Shown: positions 60,373 to 61,334 of the stretch, one piece after another
How positions within the stretch are numbered: the first letter of the stretch is position 1
Layout of the letters: every line of letters starts with the position of its first letter
NCBI GenBank assembly: GCA_022652815.1
Contig: JALCRR010000008.1
Location: 1-61,334 of the forward strand
From: Oscillibacter sp.
GTDB taxonomy: Bacteria > Bacillota > Clostridia > Oscillospirales > Oscillospiraceae
Reading direction: 5' to 3'
Length of the DNA stretch: 61,334 nucleotides
Made by a program: the position numbers and the translations under genes
The notes under the pieces: model-generated
Seen by the model: only the letters and a program-made list of their open reading frames with translations
Database searches by the model: none
What the model was told of the DNA's origin: nothing

Positions 60373-60671
60373 GAGTTCGGAAACCTCAGGCTCTGCCGGA
60401 GGAGGTATCCCGCAAAAAGGCTTTAGCTTCAAGCGTCGAGCGAAGCGAGATACTAAAAAGCAAACTGAAAAATTGAAACAGCTCTGTTGAGTGGTAAGAT
60501 ACCCGTTTACGGGCGGCAGGGCAAATGATGCAACTTATATTTTGTGAGCTTCTTTTGCTCCATCAACTCATTGACGTTCATTAAGCGTCACCTGCCTTTC
60601 AATGCCATTATAACGGTTGACCATGATAATGGCATTGTGTATCATACAATTCCAACATAGGTAACCTGCTC
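60373..60671. other. Gene-free region with a 12-bp inverted repeat
   Basis: No supported gene. The clearest element is CAATGCCATTAT/ATAATGGCATTG (60600-60611 and 60626-60637) around a 14-base loop. A smaller TGACG/CGTCA pair lies at 60572-60590. They could be an operator, a weak terminator for the minus-strand gene or remains of a mobile element end. Confidence 0.4.
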
Positions 60672-61073
60672 CTATATAAACGTCAGCGTGATACGCTCCG
60701 GCGGGTCTCCATGCCGCAAAGTATTTATGCACTCCATCGCCCGTACAGCAAACTTGCGGCTCTTTATCGCGTCGTTGTCCGCAAGGACGATGATCTCGGC
60801 TTCGCCTTTTATGAGGTCAAAGCGCAGCTCGCCCCATGTGCCGTCGTAGTCCGCGATGTACTCGTAGACAGCGGCGGCTGTTCTTTTGCCGCGCTTCTTT
60901 CGGCTTTTAAGCCGCAGCTCCACGGTTTGAAGCTCGCCCTCGGACACAAGCAGCTTGGTCAGCATATCCTCGGCGGCGGCAAACCGTTTTTCCGTGATAA
61001 CGACCCATAGCTCATGCCGGATGGCAGACAGAGACTTCTTCTCCTGTATCTCCGCTCTGCTGACGTGCGTGCT
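60672..61073 (-). pseudogene. Hypothetical protein, probably 5'-truncated
   Basis: About 133 codons of good protein-like sequence: RAEIQEKKSLSAIRHELWVV, then AAEDMLTKLLVSEGELQTVEL, then TWGELRFDLIKGEAEIIVLAD, ending RITLTFI. Upstream the frame stays open to 61238 but turns into Cys- and Tyr-rich sequence that does not look coding and has no ribosome site, and no ATG begins the credible part. I read it as a gene that lost its 5' end. Similar proteins occur on integrative elements, but I cannot name the family. Confidence 0.5.
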
Positions 61074-61118
61074 TTTTTTATGAAAAGAACAAAATCCAGC
61101 AAATAACTGGCAATTATC

Positions 61119-61147
61119 TTGCGTTTTGACAAACAAATTCTTATAAT
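61119..61147 (+). promoter_or_regulatory. Promoter of the gene at the window end
   Basis: TTGCGT (61119-61124), 17-bp spacer, TATAAT (61142-61147). A TTGACA at 61126 is too close to that -10 box to be used with it. Confidence 0.6.
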
Positions 61148-61207
61148 AAAAATATTCACAACAGACATATGACTTCACTGGTGGACAACAAAAAGGAGCG
61201 CATCCAC

Positions 61208-61334
61208 ATGACGAAAAAGCTGGTAACAAAACACACATTGCTGCTCTCTGCTTTTGGATTGGGGCTGAACATCCTTCTGGTTTGGTGCACCGATGTCTTT
61301 TCCATTCCGCTGTATCTGGATTCCATCGGTACCA
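61208..61334 (+). CDS. Membrane protein, partial at window end
   Basis: The first 42 codons of a gene that runs out of the window. AAGGAG lies nine bases before the ATG. The N-terminus has a hydrophobic helix (LLLSAFGLGLNILLVW) followed by IPLYLDSIGT, a sequence style seen at the start of ECF-type transporter components and of some membrane-bound sensor proteins. Function cannot be settled from this piece. Confidence 0.7.
   Translation, partial: MTKKLVTKHTLLLSAFGLGLNILLVWCTDVFSIPLYLDSIGT

Noticed and set aside
61126-61131. TTGACA as -35 box for the last gene
   Set aside because: Only 10 bp from the TATAAT at 61142; TTGCGT at 61119 gives the correct 17-bp spacing.

Overview
The window is chromosomal DNA of a gut-type low-G+C-phylum (Firmicutes) bacterium, most likely an Oscillospiraceae/Ruminococcaceae relative. 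This rests on SLH-domain surface proteins, strong AGGAGG ribosome sites, TTGACA/TATAAT promoters, a lipoprotein-anchored sugar ABC transporter with ROK and LacI regulators, and anaerobic-type redox genes. No rRNA, tRNA or CRISPR array was seen.

Layout. (1) 101-9211: three SLH proteins: a highly biased S-layer-like protein on plus, then two on minus, the larger carrying about five Ig-like repeats. (2) 9384-14464: O-antigen-ligase-like polymerase/ligase, a GT4 glycosyltransferase and a membrane polyprenyl-phosphate sugar transferase. (3) 14921-34892: a long plus-strand surface-polysaccharide cluster. Its first half (14921-22854, higher G+C) holds an SDR, a TPP-dependent carboligase-like enzyme, CDP-glucose 4,6-dehydratase, a degenerate SDR and an embedded GlpA-type redox trio. 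Its second half (22999-34892, visibly lower G+C) holds dTDP-rhamnose genes (rfbACBD), rfbF, a second RmlC-like epimerase, two SDRs, a Wzm/Wzt-type ABC exporter and an RgpF-like protein. The cluster probably makes a rhamnose-containing wall polymer that also carries a CDP-derived deoxysugar, possibly the ligand of the SLH proteins. (4) 35045-38444: phage remnant (portal, small scaffold-like protein, tail protein, XkdX-like) with no capsid genes. (5) 38763-41483: a 7TM-PAS-HD-GYP-GGDEF cyclic-di-GMP protein. (6) 42220-45115: a self-contained module: XRE regulator divergent from a GHKL-ATPase/PD-(D/E)XK-like protein, a small coiled protein and a holin-like protein, with face-to-face promoters and a likely antisense RNA in the leader. 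(7) 45300-53362: ROK-regulated sugar operon (binding protein, two permeases, hexokinase, SIS-domain deaminase-like enzyme, MFS). (8) 53363-56104: a decayed galactose locus in which only galE and the LacI-type regulator are intact; galK and galT are remnants. (9) 56406-61334: a degraded zone with a nonsense-interrupted gene, paralogue fragments, an IS3-family orfB without orfA, small hypotheticals and the start of a membrane protein.

How it fits together. The window is dominated by cell-surface construction: sugar-nucleotide synthesis, lipid-linked assembly, ABC export and SLH proteins that normally bind secondary wall polymers. Retention of galE beside dead galK/galT suggests UDP-galactose is still needed for glycan synthesis although galactose catabolism at this locus is lost. 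The strongest candidate for an undescribed system is the XRE/GHKL-nuclease module at 42220-45115.
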